Positions 19,497 to 28,764 are shown, counted from the stretch's first letter. The stretch is DNA of 64,000 nt from Caulobacter sp031457805 (GCF_031457805.1 NZ_JAVDXI010000003.1:417288-481287); one strand, 5' to 3'. A program made the numbers and translations. Notes: generated from the letters alone by a model not told the origin.

Positions 19497-20297
19497 ATGG
19501 CCCGTCGTCTCGCCCTGATCACCGGCGCCTCCGCCGGCATTGGGGCCGCCTCCGCCCGCATCTACGCCAGCCACGGCTATGACGTGGCCTTGACCGCGCG
19601 CCGGGTCGACCGCCTGGAAGGACTGGCCGCTGAGATCAAGCTGCGCTCGGGCGTCGAAGCCTATGCCATTCCGGCCGATCTCGCCGAGGTCAGCGGGGTC
19701 GACACCGTGCTCTCGGCGATCGCCAAGCAGGGACGGGAGGTCGACGCCCTGATCAACAACGCCGGCTATGGCCTGCCGGGGACCTACGACGCGACGAGCT
19801 GGGCTGATCAGGCCAAGTTCCTGCAACTGATGCTGACCAGCGTCTGCGAGATGACCCACAAGGTCCTGCCGGGGATGGTCGAGCGCAAGTTCGGCCGGAT
19901 CGTCAACGTGGCCTCGCTGGCGGGCCTGGTTCCCGGCGCGGCGGGCCACACGCTCTACGCGGCGACCAAGGGCTTTCTGGTGAAGTTCTCGCAGAGCCTG
20001 CACCTGGAGAACCTGTCCAACGGGGTGCACGTCACCGCCCTGTGCCCGGGTTTCACCTATTCGGAGTTCCACGACGTCAACGGCACGCGCGCCCAGGTCA
20101 GCCAGGGCGTGCCCGAGTGGATGTGGCTGGGCGCCGACGAGGTGGCCGCCGCCGGCTACGAAGCCGCCGAGGCCAACCGCTCGATCTGCGTGCCTGGCGC
20201 GCCGAACAAGGCGATCGCCGCCATCGCCAAGATCGTCCCCGACGACTGGGCCCTGGCCCTGATGGCCAGCCAGGGAAGCCGGTTCAGGAAGGTGTAA
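19497..20297 (+). CDS. Short-chain dehydrogenase/reductase
   Basis: The product has 266 residues from ATG 19497. Motifs are the NADP-type TGASAGIGAASARIYASHG, NNAGYG, and the catalytic block VNVASLAGLVPGAAGHTLYAATKG with YxxxK. An arginine pair at TARRVDRLE suggests NADPH preference. The sequence is of the DltE/YqjQ-like classical SDR type; the substrate is unknown. A REP-like repeat follows the stop. Confidence 0.85.
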   Translation: MARRLALITGASAGIGAASARIYASHGYDVALTARRVDRLEGLAAEIKLRSGVEAYAIPADLAEVSGVDTVLSAIAKQGREVDALINNAGYGLPGTYDATSWADQAKFLQLMLTSVCEMTHKVLPGMVERKFGRIVNVASLAGLVPGAAGHTLYAATKGFLVKFSQSLHLENLSNGVHVTALCPGFTYSEFHDVNGTRAQVSQGVPEWMWLGADEVAAAGYEAAEANRSICVPGAPNKAIAAIAKIVPDDWALALMASQGSRFRKV

Positions 20298-20308
20298 CTG
20301 CTAAAGTT

Positions 20309-20406
20309 GTCATCCCGGACAAGCGCGCAGCGCGCTGATCCGGGACCGCCGGAAGCTCCGCGTTCGTGGCGGTCCCGGCTCTCCGCTTCGCTGCGGCCGG
20401 GATGAC
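20309..20406. repeat. REP/BIME-like element with nested hairpins
   Basis: Outer arms GTCATCCCGG (20309-20318) and CCGGGATGAC (20397-20406) are perfect complements. Inside lie GGGACCGCC (20342-20350) pairing with GGCGGTCCC (20368-20376), and a short GCGCGCAGCGCGC hairpin. The outer motif is a common alphaproteobacterial intergenic repeat. It separates the dehydrogenase from rlmN. Confidence 0.78.
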
Positions 20407-20492
20407 AGGAATTTGGTCGCAGGCCGTCCTTTTGGAAAACCGGGCCTGATCTGCTATAGACCCGCCTCGACCCCGAAGAGCCGGACATCCCC

Positions 20493-21707
20493 TTGAGCGT
20501 CACCCTCGACCTGTCGCGCGTCTCGTCCGAGACGACGCCCGCCCAACCCGTCGCCAAGCCGCTGGTCAACCTGTCGGGCCTGACGCGCCCGCAGCTGGTC
20601 GCGGCCTTGGTCGAGAGCGGCGTGGTCGAGCACGGCAAGGCCAAGATGCGGGCCACCCAGATTTTCCGCTGGATCCATCATCGCGGCGTCACCGACTTCG
20701 CCGACATGAGCGATGTGGCCAAGGAGACTCGCGCGCGTCTGGCCGAGGCCTTCACCATCGCCCGCCCCGAGATCGTCGAGCGCCAGGTGTCCAAGGACGG
20801 CACCCGCAAGTGGCTGATCCGCATGGCGCCCGGCATCGAGGTCGAGAGCGTCTACATCCCCGGCGTCGGGCGCGCCGGCGCTCTGTGCGTGTCCAGCCAG
20901 GTCGGCTGCACGCTGAACTGCAGCTTCTGCCACACGGGTACCCAGCCGCTGGTCCGCAACCTGACCACGGCCGAGATCGTCGCCCAGGTGCAGGTGGCCA
21001 AGGACGACCTGGCGGAATGGCCGTCCGACAAGGAGGATCGCCAGCTCTCGAACATCGTGTTCATGGGCATGGGCGAGCCGCTCTACAATCTGGGCCAGGT
21101 GGCCGACGCCATCGAGATCATCAGCGACAACGAGGGCATCGCCATCTCGCGTCGCCGGATCACCGTGTCGACCTCGGGCGTGGTGCCGATGCTGGAAAAG
21201 CTGGGCTCGACCACCCAGGCCATGCTGGCCATCAGCCTGCACGCCACCAACGACCCGCTGCGCGACGTCCTGGTGCCGCTGAACAAGAAGTACCCGATCG
21301 CCGAGCTGATGGCCGGCATCCGCGCCTATCCGGGCCTTAGCAACGCCCGCCGCGTGACCTTCGAGTACGTGATGCTGAAGGGCGTCAACGACAGCCCCGA
21401 GGAAGCGCGCGCCCTCGTCAAGCTGATCAAGGGCATCCCGGCCAAGATCAACCTGATCCCGTTCAATCCCTGGCCTGGCAGCGACTACCAGTGCTCGGAC
21501 TGGGCGACGATCGAGGCGTTCGCCGCGATCCTGAACAAGGCCGGCTATTCCTCGCCGATCCGCACCCCGCGCGGTCGGGACATCCTCGCCGCCTGCGGCC
21601 AGCTGAAGAGCGAGAGCGAAAAGGTCCGCGCCTCGGCGCTGCGCAAGCTGTCGCTGGCGGCGATGGCGGGCGTGCTCTCCGACGATGACGAGGACGAGGC
21701 GGCTTAG
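20493..21707 (+). CDS. rlmN: Dual-specificity 23S rRNA/tRNA adenine C2-methyltransferase
   Basis: RlmN is a radical-SAM enzyme that methylates C2 of A2503 in 23S rRNA and, in studied bacteria, A37 of some tRNAs. The protein has 404 residues from a TTG at 20493. The cluster motif is CTLNCSFCHTG near residue 147, with the surrounding VCVSSQVG and GEPLYNLGQV. The two mechanistic cysteines fit one in the cluster-proximal region and one in the C-terminal DILAACGQL. No ATG gives a complete N-terminus, so a TTG start is likely. The stop overlaps the convergent ArsR gene by four bases. Confidence 0.93.
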   Translation: MSVTLDLSRVSSETTPAQPVAKPLVNLSGLTRPQLVAALVESGVVEHGKAKMRATQIFRWIHHRGVTDFADMSDVAKETRARLAEAFTIARPEIVERQVSKDGTRKWLIRMAPGIEVESVYIPGVGRAGALCVSSQVGCTLNCSFCHTGTQPLVRNLTTAEIVAQVQVAKDDLAEWPSDKEDRQLSNIVFMGMGEPLYNLGQVADAIEIISDNEGIAISRRRITVSTSGVVPMLEKLGSTTQAMLAISLHATNDPLRDVLVPLNKKYPIAELMAGIRAYPGLSNARRVTFEYVMLKGVNDSPEEARALVKLIKGIPAKINLIPFNPWPGSDYQCSDWATIEAFAAILNKAGYSSPIRTPRGRDILAACGQLKSESEKVRASALRKLSLAAMAGVLSDDDEDEAA

Positions 21708-22036
21708 GCCTCTTCCGCCTCCACCATCGTCTTGAGCCGGCTAAGCATGCTCGCCGCATAGGCCGCGTAGGGCCCGATCCAGCGTTCGTGGAGGGCGTGG
21801 ATCGGCAGGGCGTCCAGGTGGTTCCACCGCTCGCGCCCGCGCCGCTCGGCCACCACCAACCCGGCCTCTTCCAGCACGCCCAGATGCTGCATCACCGTGC
21901 AGCGATCGAGTTCGGGAAACCGGCCGCAGAGCATGCCCGTGGTCAGGGGCTCGTCCTTCAACAGATCCAGCATCCGGCGCCGGACCCGATGGCCCAGCGC
22001 CTTGAAGATCAGGTCCGATTCGTCCTCGCTTGACAT
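21704..22036 (-). CDS. ArsR-family transcriptional regulator
   Basis: The 110-residue protein is a typical ArsR winged helix: IFKALGHRVRRRMLDLLKDEPL, then the recognition helix LDRCTVMQHLGVLEEAGLV and wing ERRGRERWNHL. It lacks a clear metal-binding cysteine pair, so it probably belongs to the SdpR-like group that pairs with SRPBCC proteins. It is divergent from such a gene, and a palindrome covers its own start codon, which implies autoregulation and control of the partner. Confidence 0.88.
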   Translation of the reverse strand: MSSEDESDLIFKALGHRVRRRMLDLLKDEPLTTGMLCGRFPELDRCTVMQHLGVLEEAGLVVAERRGRERWNHLDALPIHALHERWIGPYAAYAASMLSRLKTMVEAEEA

Positions 22037-22053
22037 GTTATAGATTTATAACA
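22036..22053. promoter_or_regulatory. Palindromic operator of the ArsR/SRPBCC pair
   Basis: TGTTATA and TATAACA form perfect seven-base arms around GATT. The site begins at the first base of the ArsR start codon and lies between the divergent genes, the expected place for the ArsR protein to bind. Confidence 0.6.
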
Positions 22054-22086
22054 CATTGTCGCAGGCAGCAAGGACGGAGCACATCG

Positions 22087-22527
22087 ATGCCCTACGAATT
22101 CACCGTCGGCGGCCGCATCGCCAAGCCCGTGGCCGAGGTCTTCGAGGCCGTCGCCGATCCCCAAAAGCTGTCGGGCTACTTCACGACCGGCGGGGCGCAG
22201 GGCCGGCTGGAGACCGGCGCGATGGTCACCTGGGATTTCCACGACTTCCCGGGCGCGTTCCCGGTCGAGGTGGTCGAAGTCGTCACCAACGAAAAGATCG
22301 TTCTGCGCTGGGAAGCGGCGACCGGCGGCTTCACCATGGTCACCATGACCTTCGCCGACACCGGCGACGGACGGACCCTGGTGCGCATCCATGAGGCTGG
22401 CTGGGGCGATACGCCAGCGGACGAGAAGGCGGCGTTCGGCAACTGCGAAGGCTGGACCGGGATGCTGTGCGCGATGAAGGTCTTCGTCGAGCACGGGATC
22501 AACCTGCGCCAGGGCTTCTATAAGTAG
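22087..22527 (+). CDS. SRPBCC (AHSA1-like) ligand-binding protein
   Basis: The 146-residue product from ATG 22087 has the START/AHSA1 helix-grip fold pattern: VGGRIAKPVAEVFEAVADPQKLSGYF at the N-terminus, central strands VTWDFHDFPGAFPVEVVEV and KIVLRWEAATGG, and a long C-terminal helix with GWTGMLCAMKVFVEHG. Genes for this family are often paired with an ArsR regulator, as here. The ligand is unknown. Confidence 0.85.
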   Translation: MPYEFTVGGRIAKPVAEVFEAVADPQKLSGYFTTGGAQGRLETGAMVTWDFHDFPGAFPVEVVEVVTNEKIVLRWEAATGGFTMVTMTFADTGDGRTLVRIHEAGWGDTPADEKAAFGNCEGWTGMLCAMKVFVEHGINLRQGFYK

Positions 22528-22620
22528 GGCCTGTTTCCCCACGGACGGGCGCCCCCTACGCAAGTCTTGCCGACCCGTGTTAGTCAGGGGTCAGCACGAT
22601 TATCGGGGTCATTTGCGTCC

Positions 22621-23049
22621 ATGCCGTCCCAGCTTCAGTCGCCCGAGGTCCAGGCCTTCGCCACCGGCTTTCCGATCACCCTGCTGCATGCGGGCGTGAC
22701 CCTGGTGATGCTGATCCTGGGGGCGGCGCTGTACGCGCTGCTGACCCCGCACAAGGAAATCACCCTGATCCGCGAGGGCAACTCGGCCGCGGCCCTGTCG
22801 CTGGGCGGCGTGTTCGTCGGCCTGGCCATCCCGCTGTCGGTGTCGTTGCGGGCGTCGACCTCGGTCACCGAAATCGTCATCTGGGGCGCGGCCACCATCG
22901 CGGTGCAGTTGCTGGTCTTCCGCATCACCGACATGCTGCTCAAGGGTCTGCCCGAACGCATCAACGAGGGCGAGGTCGCCGCCGCCGCCCTGCTGGTCGG
23001 CGCCAAGCTGGGCGTCGCGCTCATTCTGGCCGCGGCGGTGGGCGGCTGA
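22621..23049 (+). CDS. DUF350-family inner-membrane protein
   Basis: The product has 142 residues and four hydrophobic helices in two repeats. The repeat-start motifs ALYALLTPHKEITLIREGNSAAALSLGGVFVG and LLKGLPERINEGEVAAAALLVGAKLG, each with an N/E-x-A-A core, are diagnostic of DUF350 (UPF0719). The function is unknown. The protease gene starts 25 bases after its stop, so the two probably share a transcript. Confidence 0.85.
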   Translation: MPSQLQSPEVQAFATGFPITLLHAGVTLVMLILGAALYALLTPHKEITLIREGNSAAALSLGGVFVGLAIPLSVSLRASTSVTEIVIWGAATIAVQLLVFRITDMLLKGLPERINEGEVAAAALLVGAKLGVALILAAAVGG

Positions 23050-23074
23050 TACACTCGCGCCCGGAGGTCGTCCG

Positions 23075-23908
23075 GTGCATTTCCCCAAGCTTCCCGACTG
23101 GCTAGTCTACGCTGCGGCGGTGAGCGCCCTGGTGATCGTCGCCGTCGGCCGCCAGGAGCGGTCGGACGCGCCCCCGCCCCCGCCGCCGGTGCCGGGCGAA
23201 GAGGGCCTGCCGCTGGGACCGTCCTCGCCGTTTGATCCCTCCATCGTGGTTCAGGTGCCCGACAAGCCGGCGCCGGGCTCAGGCACGGCCTTTTCGGTCG
23301 GCGACGACGGCGTCTGGCTAACGGCGCGCCATGTGGTCGACGGCTGCAAGCAGGCCGCCATTGTCGTCGCCGACGGGCGCGGCGTGGCCGCCAAGGTCCA
23401 TGTCGACACCCGCGCCGATGCGGCGGTCCTGACCACCGAAGGCGGCGCGCCCGCCGTGCCGATGGGATTGGACGAACCCCTGCGCCGGGGCGCGCGCGCC
23501 TATCACCCCGGTTTCCCGCAAGGCCATCCGGGTGAAGCCGCCTCGCGCCTGCTGGGACGCGAGAATCTGGTCGTCCACGGCCGGGGCGCCCGGACCGAGC
23601 CCGTGCTGGTCTGGGCCGAGGTCGGTCGCACCGACACCTTGAAGGGCACGCTCTCGGGCCTTTCGGGCGCGCCCGCGCTCGATGCGGCAGGACGGGTGAT
23701 CGGCGTCACCGTGGCCGAGGCCCCGCGCCGGGGCCGCATCTACACGACCGCGCCTGAAACCCTGAAGGCCGTGCTCGGATCGCACCGTCGCCCCGCCGCC
23801 TCGGAGTTCGCCCCCAGCGAGCCGATCACCACCGAGAACTACGGCCGCGTCGCCGACGGCCTGCGCCGCGATCTGCGGGTGGCGCAGGTGGTGTGCCTGG
23901 CGGTTTAG
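23075..23908 (+). CDS. Membrane-anchored trypsin-like serine protease
   Basis: The 277-residue product starts at GTG 23075. An N-terminal hydrophobic helix (LVYAAAVSALVIVAV) is followed by a proline-rich linker, so it is anchored in the inner membrane with a periplasmic domain. The trypsin-like triad is present: LTARHVVDG for histidine (about residue 85), DTRADAAVL for aspartate, and SGLSGAPALD for serine (about residue 196). There is no PDZ domain. It follows a DUF350 gene; the substrate is unknown. Confidence 0.82.
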   Translation: MHFPKLPDWLVYAAAVSALVIVAVGRQERSDAPPPPPPVPGEEGLPLGPSSPFDPSIVVQVPDKPAPGSGTAFSVGDDGVWLTARHVVDGCKQAAIVVADGRGVAAKVHVDTRADAAVLTTEGGAPAVPMGLDEPLRRGARAYHPGFPQGHPGEAASRLLGRENLVVHGRGARTEPVLVWAEVGRTDTLKGTLSGLSGAPALDAAGRVIGVTVAEAPRRGRIYTTAPETLKAVLGSHRRPAASEFAPSEPITTENYGRVADGLRRDLRVAQVVCLAV

Positions 23909-23925
23909 AGAATTTTTGAAACGCT

Positions 23926-25605
23926 CTAAGACGCCGCCAGCGTCTTGCCCTGACGGGCCGCCACCATGAATGACAACACGATCGCGGCGACGCCGATCAG
24001 CGCGGTGTAGATGAAGAAGGCCGTATAGCCGGCCGCCATGGCCGGTGCGCTGACGCCCAGCTTGGCGCCGGCGGCGGTGAAGCTCTCGGGCGGCAACCGA
24101 GTGAACAGGCCCTTGAGCGGCGCGGTGAAGCCCCCCGCCTCGGCCGCCTTGGCCGAAGCCTCGACGATCCGGCCCGACTGCGAGGCGATCAGTTTGCCCG
24201 GCAGAGCGTACAGCGACGAGAACAGCGCATACTGCGTGGCCGTAAACCCTGCGCTGGTCAGGCTGGACATGTAGGCGATGAGCGCGGTGCCCGCGACGCC
24301 GCCGGCGATGTTGTCCAGGCAGATCGACACGAACAGCATGCTGGTGTTGTGACCGCTCATGGCCAGCAGCGCGAACATCAGGTTGCTGATCGGCTGGGCG
24401 AAGGCGCCGATGACCAGGGCCTTGATCAGGCCCAGACGCGCAACGATCACCCCGCCCAGGAACACCCCCGCCATCGAGGCGATGATGCCGAACACCTTCC
24501 GGATCTCGGCGATCTCGGTCAGCGTGAAGCCCATGTCGCGGTAGAACGGGTTCATGATGTTCAGCACGAAGTCCGACACCCGATAGACGCAGATGGCCGC
24601 CAGGATCAGGCCGGCCACCCCGTGGAACCGGGTCAGGAATTCGCCCAGCGGCTCGCCGAACGCCTTGGACATGTAGACGCCGGGCTTGGTGCGGATCTTG
24701 GGGATCGGCCAGGCGGCGACAACGACGATGGCGAGGCCGGTGATCACGCCGACAAGTTGCAGCCAGACGCCGTTCGGCTTGGCGGTCCAGGCCTCGGCCA
24801 GGGCTTCGCCGCCGATCAGCTTGGAGAGCAGGGTCGCATCGCCCGACAGGCCCGAGCCCAGCGCCAGCGCGCCGAGCAGCAGGACGGCCAGGCGCACGAG
24901 CCACTCGCTGACTTCAAGCGCTTTCGGTTGCTTGACGTCGTCCGTCGGGATCGGCCGGATGGTGTGCTCGGCTTCGCGCGGGGCGCACAGGGTGGCCAGC
25001 ACGCCAAGACCCACGATCAACCCCATCACCGCGTAGGATAGGTTCCAGCCAAACCGCTCGGCCAGCAGCAGCGGCCCCGCTCCGGCCACGATCATGGCGA
25101 CGCGATAGCCCCACTGGTAGGCCACGACCATCGGCCCCTGCTCTTCCTTGTCGGCGACCTCGATGCGCCAGGCGTCGATGACGATGTCATGTGAGGCCGT
25201 GGCGAAGCCGACCGTGACGGCCGCGGCCGCCAGGAAGCCCAGCTGGTTCAGCGGGTTCATGGTCGAGATGGCCCACAGTCCGAGGACCATCACGGTCTGG
25301 AAAACCAGCATCCAAGCGCGGCGATGACCGAGAAGCCGGTGCAGCACCGGCACGGTGGTGCGGTCGATCAGCGGCGCCCACAGGAACTTGAACGAGAACG
25401 ACAGGGTCGCCAGGCTGAAGAAGCCGATGACCGCCAGCGACAGGCCCGCGTCGCGCAGCCACAGCGACAGGGTGTCGAAGATCAGCATGAACGGCAGGCC
25501 GGACGCGAAGCCCAGGCCGAGCATCACCAGGCTGCGTCGCTCGCCGAAGAAGGCGAGGGTTTGCAGAAGGCTCTTCTTTTCCGGCGCCTTGGCTTCTTCG
25601 GACAT
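23926..25605 (-). CDS. ampG: AmpG-family muropeptide permease
   Basis: AmpG imports anhydro-muropeptides for cell-wall recycling and in many bacteria feeds the signal for beta-lactamase induction. The 559-residue protein is a major-facilitator type carrier with about 14 hydrophobic segments. Typical parts are the N-terminal MLGLGFASGLPFMLIFDTLSLWLRDAG, FLWAPLIDR, and SHDIVIDAWR, which is the AmpG hallmark. In C. crescentus an ampG gene sits next to shkA, as it does here, which supports the assignment. Confidence 0.87.
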   Translation of the reverse strand: MSEEAKAPEKKSLLQTLAFFGERRSLVMLGLGFASGLPFMLIFDTLSLWLRDAGLSLAVIGFFSLATLSFSFKFLWAPLIDRTTVPVLHRLLGHRRAWMLVFQTVMVLGLWAISTMNPLNQLGFLAAAAVTVGFATASHDIVIDAWRIEVADKEEQGPMVVAYQWGYRVAMIVAGAGPLLLAERFGWNLSYAVMGLIVGLGVLATLCAPREAEHTIRPIPTDDVKQPKALEVSEWLVRLAVLLLGALALGSGLSGDATLLSKLIGGEALAEAWTAKPNGVWLQLVGVITGLAIVVVAAWPIPKIRTKPGVYMSKAFGEPLGEFLTRFHGVAGLILAAICVYRVSDFVLNIMNPFYRDMGFTLTEIAEIRKVFGIIASMAGVFLGGVIVARLGLIKALVIGAFAQPISNLMFALLAMSGHNTSMLFVSICLDNIAGGVAGTALIAYMSSLTSAGFTATQYALFSSLYALPGKLIASQSGRIVEASAKAAEAGGFTAPLKGLFTRLPPESFTAAGAKLGVSAPAMAAGYTAFFIYTALIGVAAIVLSFMVAARQGKTLAAS

Positions 25606-25638
25606 GCGGCGATCCCCCAGCGGGGGAACGCCCCCGTA

Positions 25639-27183
25639 TCAGCCGGCGACCTTGGCTCGCGTCGCGGGTTTCGTCCAGCCGCCGGAGACGCCGCCGGTGG
25701 TCCAGCGGGTGAGGACGTCCCGCAGGGCCTCCTGGGTCAGAGGCTTGACGAGGAAGTCGTCCATGCCCGCCGCCAGACAGGTGCGGCGGTCCTCGTCGAA
25801 GGCGTCGGCGGTCAGGGCGGCGATCGGGGTGGCGACACCCTTGGCGCGCAGGGCGCGGGCGGCCTCGATTCCGGTCAGGCCCGGCATGCGCAGGTCCATG
25901 AGGATGAGATCGTAGAGTCCAGCCGCGGCGGCGGCGACGGCCTGTTCGCCATCGGCGACGCGGTCGACCTTGCAGCCTTCGCGCTCCAGCAGGGTGCGCG
26001 CCAGGAGAGCGTTGATCGGATTATCCTCGGCCAGCAGCACCCGCGCGCCGCTGGCGACGGCGCCGGCGATGCGGTCGTCGTGGGCGGGCTCGTCCTCGGC
26101 CACGCCGCCCGCGGCGGTCGCCTGCAGCACCTGGGCGACCAGCGACGCCGCACGCAAGGGCTTGATGAGATAGCCCGAGAAGCCGGCCGCCTTCAGACGG
26201 TCGATGCGGTCGCGCTGTTCAGGTGTCAGCAGCACCACTGAGCGCCGGCCGGCGGGCGGCTTGAGCGCGCCGCGGGGGCCCGAGAGGGCCGCATCGATCA
26301 GCAGCACCGCGTCGGCGGGCGCGCCGGCCAGGGCCGAGGCGATGTCGACGGCGGCGTAGGCCCGCCCGCCCGCCGCCTCGATCTGGCGAGCTGTGGCGGC
26401 GCGGACAATGGCGTTGGGCGAGGCGATGGCGACGTTACGGCCTTCCAGCGGCGCGGCTCGCACGGGGGCGGCGGCTAGGGCGAACGGCGCTTCGAACCAG
26501 AACTCCGCGCCCTGGCCGAGCTCGCCGCCGACACCGACCGCGCCGTCCATGGCGGCCGAGAGGCGCGACACGATCGCCAAGCCCAGCCCGGCCCCGCCCA
26601 GCTGGGTGGCGTGGGTGATGTCGGTCTGGACGAAGGCCTCGAAAATCCGGGCGCGCGCTTCGGGGGCTACGCCGGGTCCGGTGTCGGCCACCGAGAAGCG
26701 GATTCGACCGCCGTCCACGGCGCTGGCCGTTAGCAGGACGCCGCCGGTCTCGGTGAACTTCACGGCGTTGCCGGCGAAGTTCAGCAGGATCTGGCGCAGC
26801 CGGCCCTCGTCGGCCAGGATGGTCGGCAAGGGCGAGGAGACGGCCCAGGCGATCTCGATCCCCTTTTCGTGCGCGCGCGGGCTCATCAGTTCGGCGACCT
26901 GGCGCAGCAGGCCCTCGATATCGACCGGCGCCAGCGACAGTTCGATCGAGGCCGCGCCCAGACGGGCGAAATGCAGCACGTCGTTGACCAGCGACAGAAG
27001 GTGATCGCCGCTCTCGCGAAGGGCGGTGACATAGGATCGCTGCTCGGCCGTCAGCTTGGTGTTTTCCAACAGGCGCGCCATGCCCAGCACGCCGTTCAGC
27101 GGCGTGCGGAACTCGTGGCTCAGGGTCGCCAGCTGCTCGGGCGTGACGCTGGGGTGGCGGTCGTCGGGTCTGCTGTCGCTCAT
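25639..27183 (-). CDS. shkA: Hybrid histidine kinase ShkA
   Basis: From the ATG at 27183 the protein has 514 residues and no membrane segment. Order: DHp helix with H23 in LSHEFRTPLNG, ATPase domain (N box NFAGNAVKF, G boxes), a pseudo-receiver (about 248-355), a linker with DDR at 369-371, and a true receiver with D430 in LILMDLRMPG and K in VKPL. In C. crescentus, ShkA H23 and D430 carry phosphate, and c-di-GMP binds the pseudo-receiver through R324, Y338 and R344 to release the DDR-linked lock. All these residues occur here at identical numbers. ShkA feeds the ShpA-TacA relay for stalk genes. The TTG at 27192 is not needed. Confidence 0.95.
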   Translation of the reverse strand: MSDSRPDDRHPSVTPEQLATLSHEFRTPLNGVLGMARLLENTKLTAEQRSYVTALRESGDHLLSLVNDVLHFARLGAASIELSLAPVDIEGLLRQVAELMSPRAHEKGIEIAWAVSSPLPTILADEGRLRQILLNFAGNAVKFTETGGVLLTASAVDGGRIRFSVADTGPGVAPEARARIFEAFVQTDITHATQLGGAGLGLAIVSRLSAAMDGAVGVGGELGQGAEFWFEAPFALAAAPVRAAPLEGRNVAIASPNAIVRAATARQIEAAGGRAYAAVDIASALAGAPADAVLLIDAALSGPRGALKPPAGRRSVVLLTPEQRDRIDRLKAAGFSGYLIKPLRAASLVAQVLQATAAGGVAEDEPAHDDRIAGAVASGARVLLAEDNPINALLARTLLEREGCKVDRVADGEQAVAAAAAGLYDLILMDLRMPGLTGIEAARALRAKGVATPIAALTADAFDEDRRTCLAAGMDDFLVKPLTQEALRDVLTRWTTGGVSGGWTKPATRAKVAG

Positions 27184-27219
27184 GGAAACCAAGGTTAGCC
27201 GACGCGGCTTAACGGGCGG

Positions 27220-28764
27220 TCAAACGTGGCCCGCCGCCGCGACGCTTTCGTCTGCCGCCCCGCTGGTGCGCCGATAGGCCAGCGCTTCGGCGACGTGGAC
27301 CCGCTTGACGCTCTCCGCGCCCTCGAGGTCGGCGATGGTGCGCGACAGGCGCAGAACGCGGGTCCACCCCCGCGCGCTGATGCGTCCGGCCTCGGCGGCG
27401 CGGGACAGCAGGTCGCGGCCGGGGGTGTCGAGCCCGGCGACCCTTTCCAGGAAGGCGCCCTCGGCGCGGCCGTTCAGGCCATCGGCTGCGCCGAGGGCTT
27501 CGGCGCGTTCAATCTGGAGGGCTCTTGCGCGCGCTACGCGGGCGGCGACCTCGGCCGAGCCCTCGACCGGCGGCGGCAGGGCCAGGTCCGCGGCGGTGAC
27601 GGCGGGCATGTCGACGGCGATATCGATCCGATCCAGGAGCGGTCCGGAGATGCGGCCCTGATAGTCCTTCTGGCAGCGGGGCGCCTTCCCGCAGGCGCCC
27701 CGTCCTGCGCCGCCGTGGCCGCAGCGACAGGGGTTCATCGCCGCGACCAGCTGGACCCGGGCCGGATAGCGGACATGGGCGTTGGCGCGGGCGACCATCA
27801 CTTCGCCGGTCTCCAGAGGACCGCGCAGACTGTCCAGCGCCTGCACGCCGAATTCGGGTAGCTCGTCCAGGAACAGCACCCCATTATGCGCCAAGGACAC
27901 TTCCCCCGGCTTGGCGCGATGCCCGCCGCCCGTCAGCGCGGCCATGCTGGCGCTGTGGTGCGGCGCGCGAAAGGGGCGGGCGCGGGTGAGCGTTCCGCGC
28001 GCAATCAGTCCAGCCACCGAGTGGACCATCGAGGTCTCCAGCAGCTCGGAAGACGTCAAAGGCGGCAGCAGGCTGGGCAGGCGCTGGGCCAGCATCGACT
28101 TGCCCGAGCCCGGAGGACCGCAGAACAACAGGTTATGACCGCCAGCTGCGGCGATCTCGAGAGCCCGCTTGGCGTGCTCCTGGCCCTTCACGTCGCGCAG
28201 GTCCTTGGGCGGCTCGCCTTCGATGATCGGACCCGGCGTCGGCGCCGAGAGGATCTGGCTGCCCCGGAAGTGGTTGATCAGCGCCACCAGCGAGCGCGGC
28301 GCCAGGATTCGCGTGCCGCCGGCCCAGGCCGCTTCCGGTCCCGAGGCTTCGGGGCAAATGAGGCCCAGGTCCATGGCCCCGGCCGCCATGGCGGCCGGGA
28401 GGGCGCCGGCGGCGGGCACGATGCGACCGTCCAGCGACAGCTCGCCCATGGCCGCCCAGCCGTCCAGGGCGTCCAGCGGGATCACGCCCAGGGCGGCCAT
28501 CACGGCCAGGGCGATCGGCAGGTCGAAGTGCGCCCCTTCCTTGGGCAGGTCGGCCGGCGCCAGGTTGGCGACGATGCGCTTGCCGGGCAATGACAGCCCC
28601 AGACCGGCGAAAGCGCCGCGCACCCTTTCGCGGCTTTCGGCGACCGCCTTGTCGGCCAGCCCGACCACCACGAAAGCGTGCTGGCCGGTCGTTAGCTGGA
28701 CCTCGACATCGACCCTGCGGGCCTCGACGCCCTCGAACGCGACGGTGACGACGCGAGCGGCCAT
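27220..28764 (-). CDS. comM: ComM/YifB-family magnesium-chelatase-like AAA ATPase
   Basis: The 514-residue protein has a Lon-protease-like N-terminal domain (GLSLPGKRIVANLAPADLPKEGAHFDLP), an AAA core with Walker A CGPPGSGKSMLAQRLP and Walker B GVLFLDELPEF, a cysteine-rich insert (CRCGHGGAGRGACGKAPRC), and the Mg_chelatase_C tail (RGWTRVLRLSRTIADL). ComM acts as a DNA helicase promoting branch migration in natural transformation in gamma-proteobacteria. A comparable role here is assumed from homology. A consensus DnaA box precedes the start. Confidence 0.9.
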   Translation of the reverse strand: MAARVVTVAFEGVEARRVDVEVQLTTGQHAFVVVGLADKAVAESRERVRGAFAGLGLSLPGKRIVANLAPADLPKEGAHFDLPIALAVMAALGVIPLDALDGWAAMGELSLDGRIVPAAGALPAAMAAGAMDLGLICPEASGPEAAWAGGTRILAPRSLVALINHFRGSQILSAPTPGPIIEGEPPKDLRDVKGQEHAKRALEIAAAGGHNLLFCGPPGSGKSMLAQRLPSLLPPLTSSELLETSMVHSVAGLIARGTLTRARPFRAPHHSASMAALTGGGHRAKPGEVSLAHNGVLFLDELPEFGVQALDSLRGPLETGEVMVARANAHVRYPARVQLVAAMNPCRCGHGGAGRGACGKAPRCQKDYQGRISGPLLDRIDIAVDMPAVTAADLALPPPVEGSAEVAARVARARALQIERAEALGAADGLNGRAEGAFLERVAGLDTPGRDLLSRAAEAGRISARGWTRVLRLSRTIADLEGAESVKRVHVAEALAYRRTSGAADESVAAAGHV

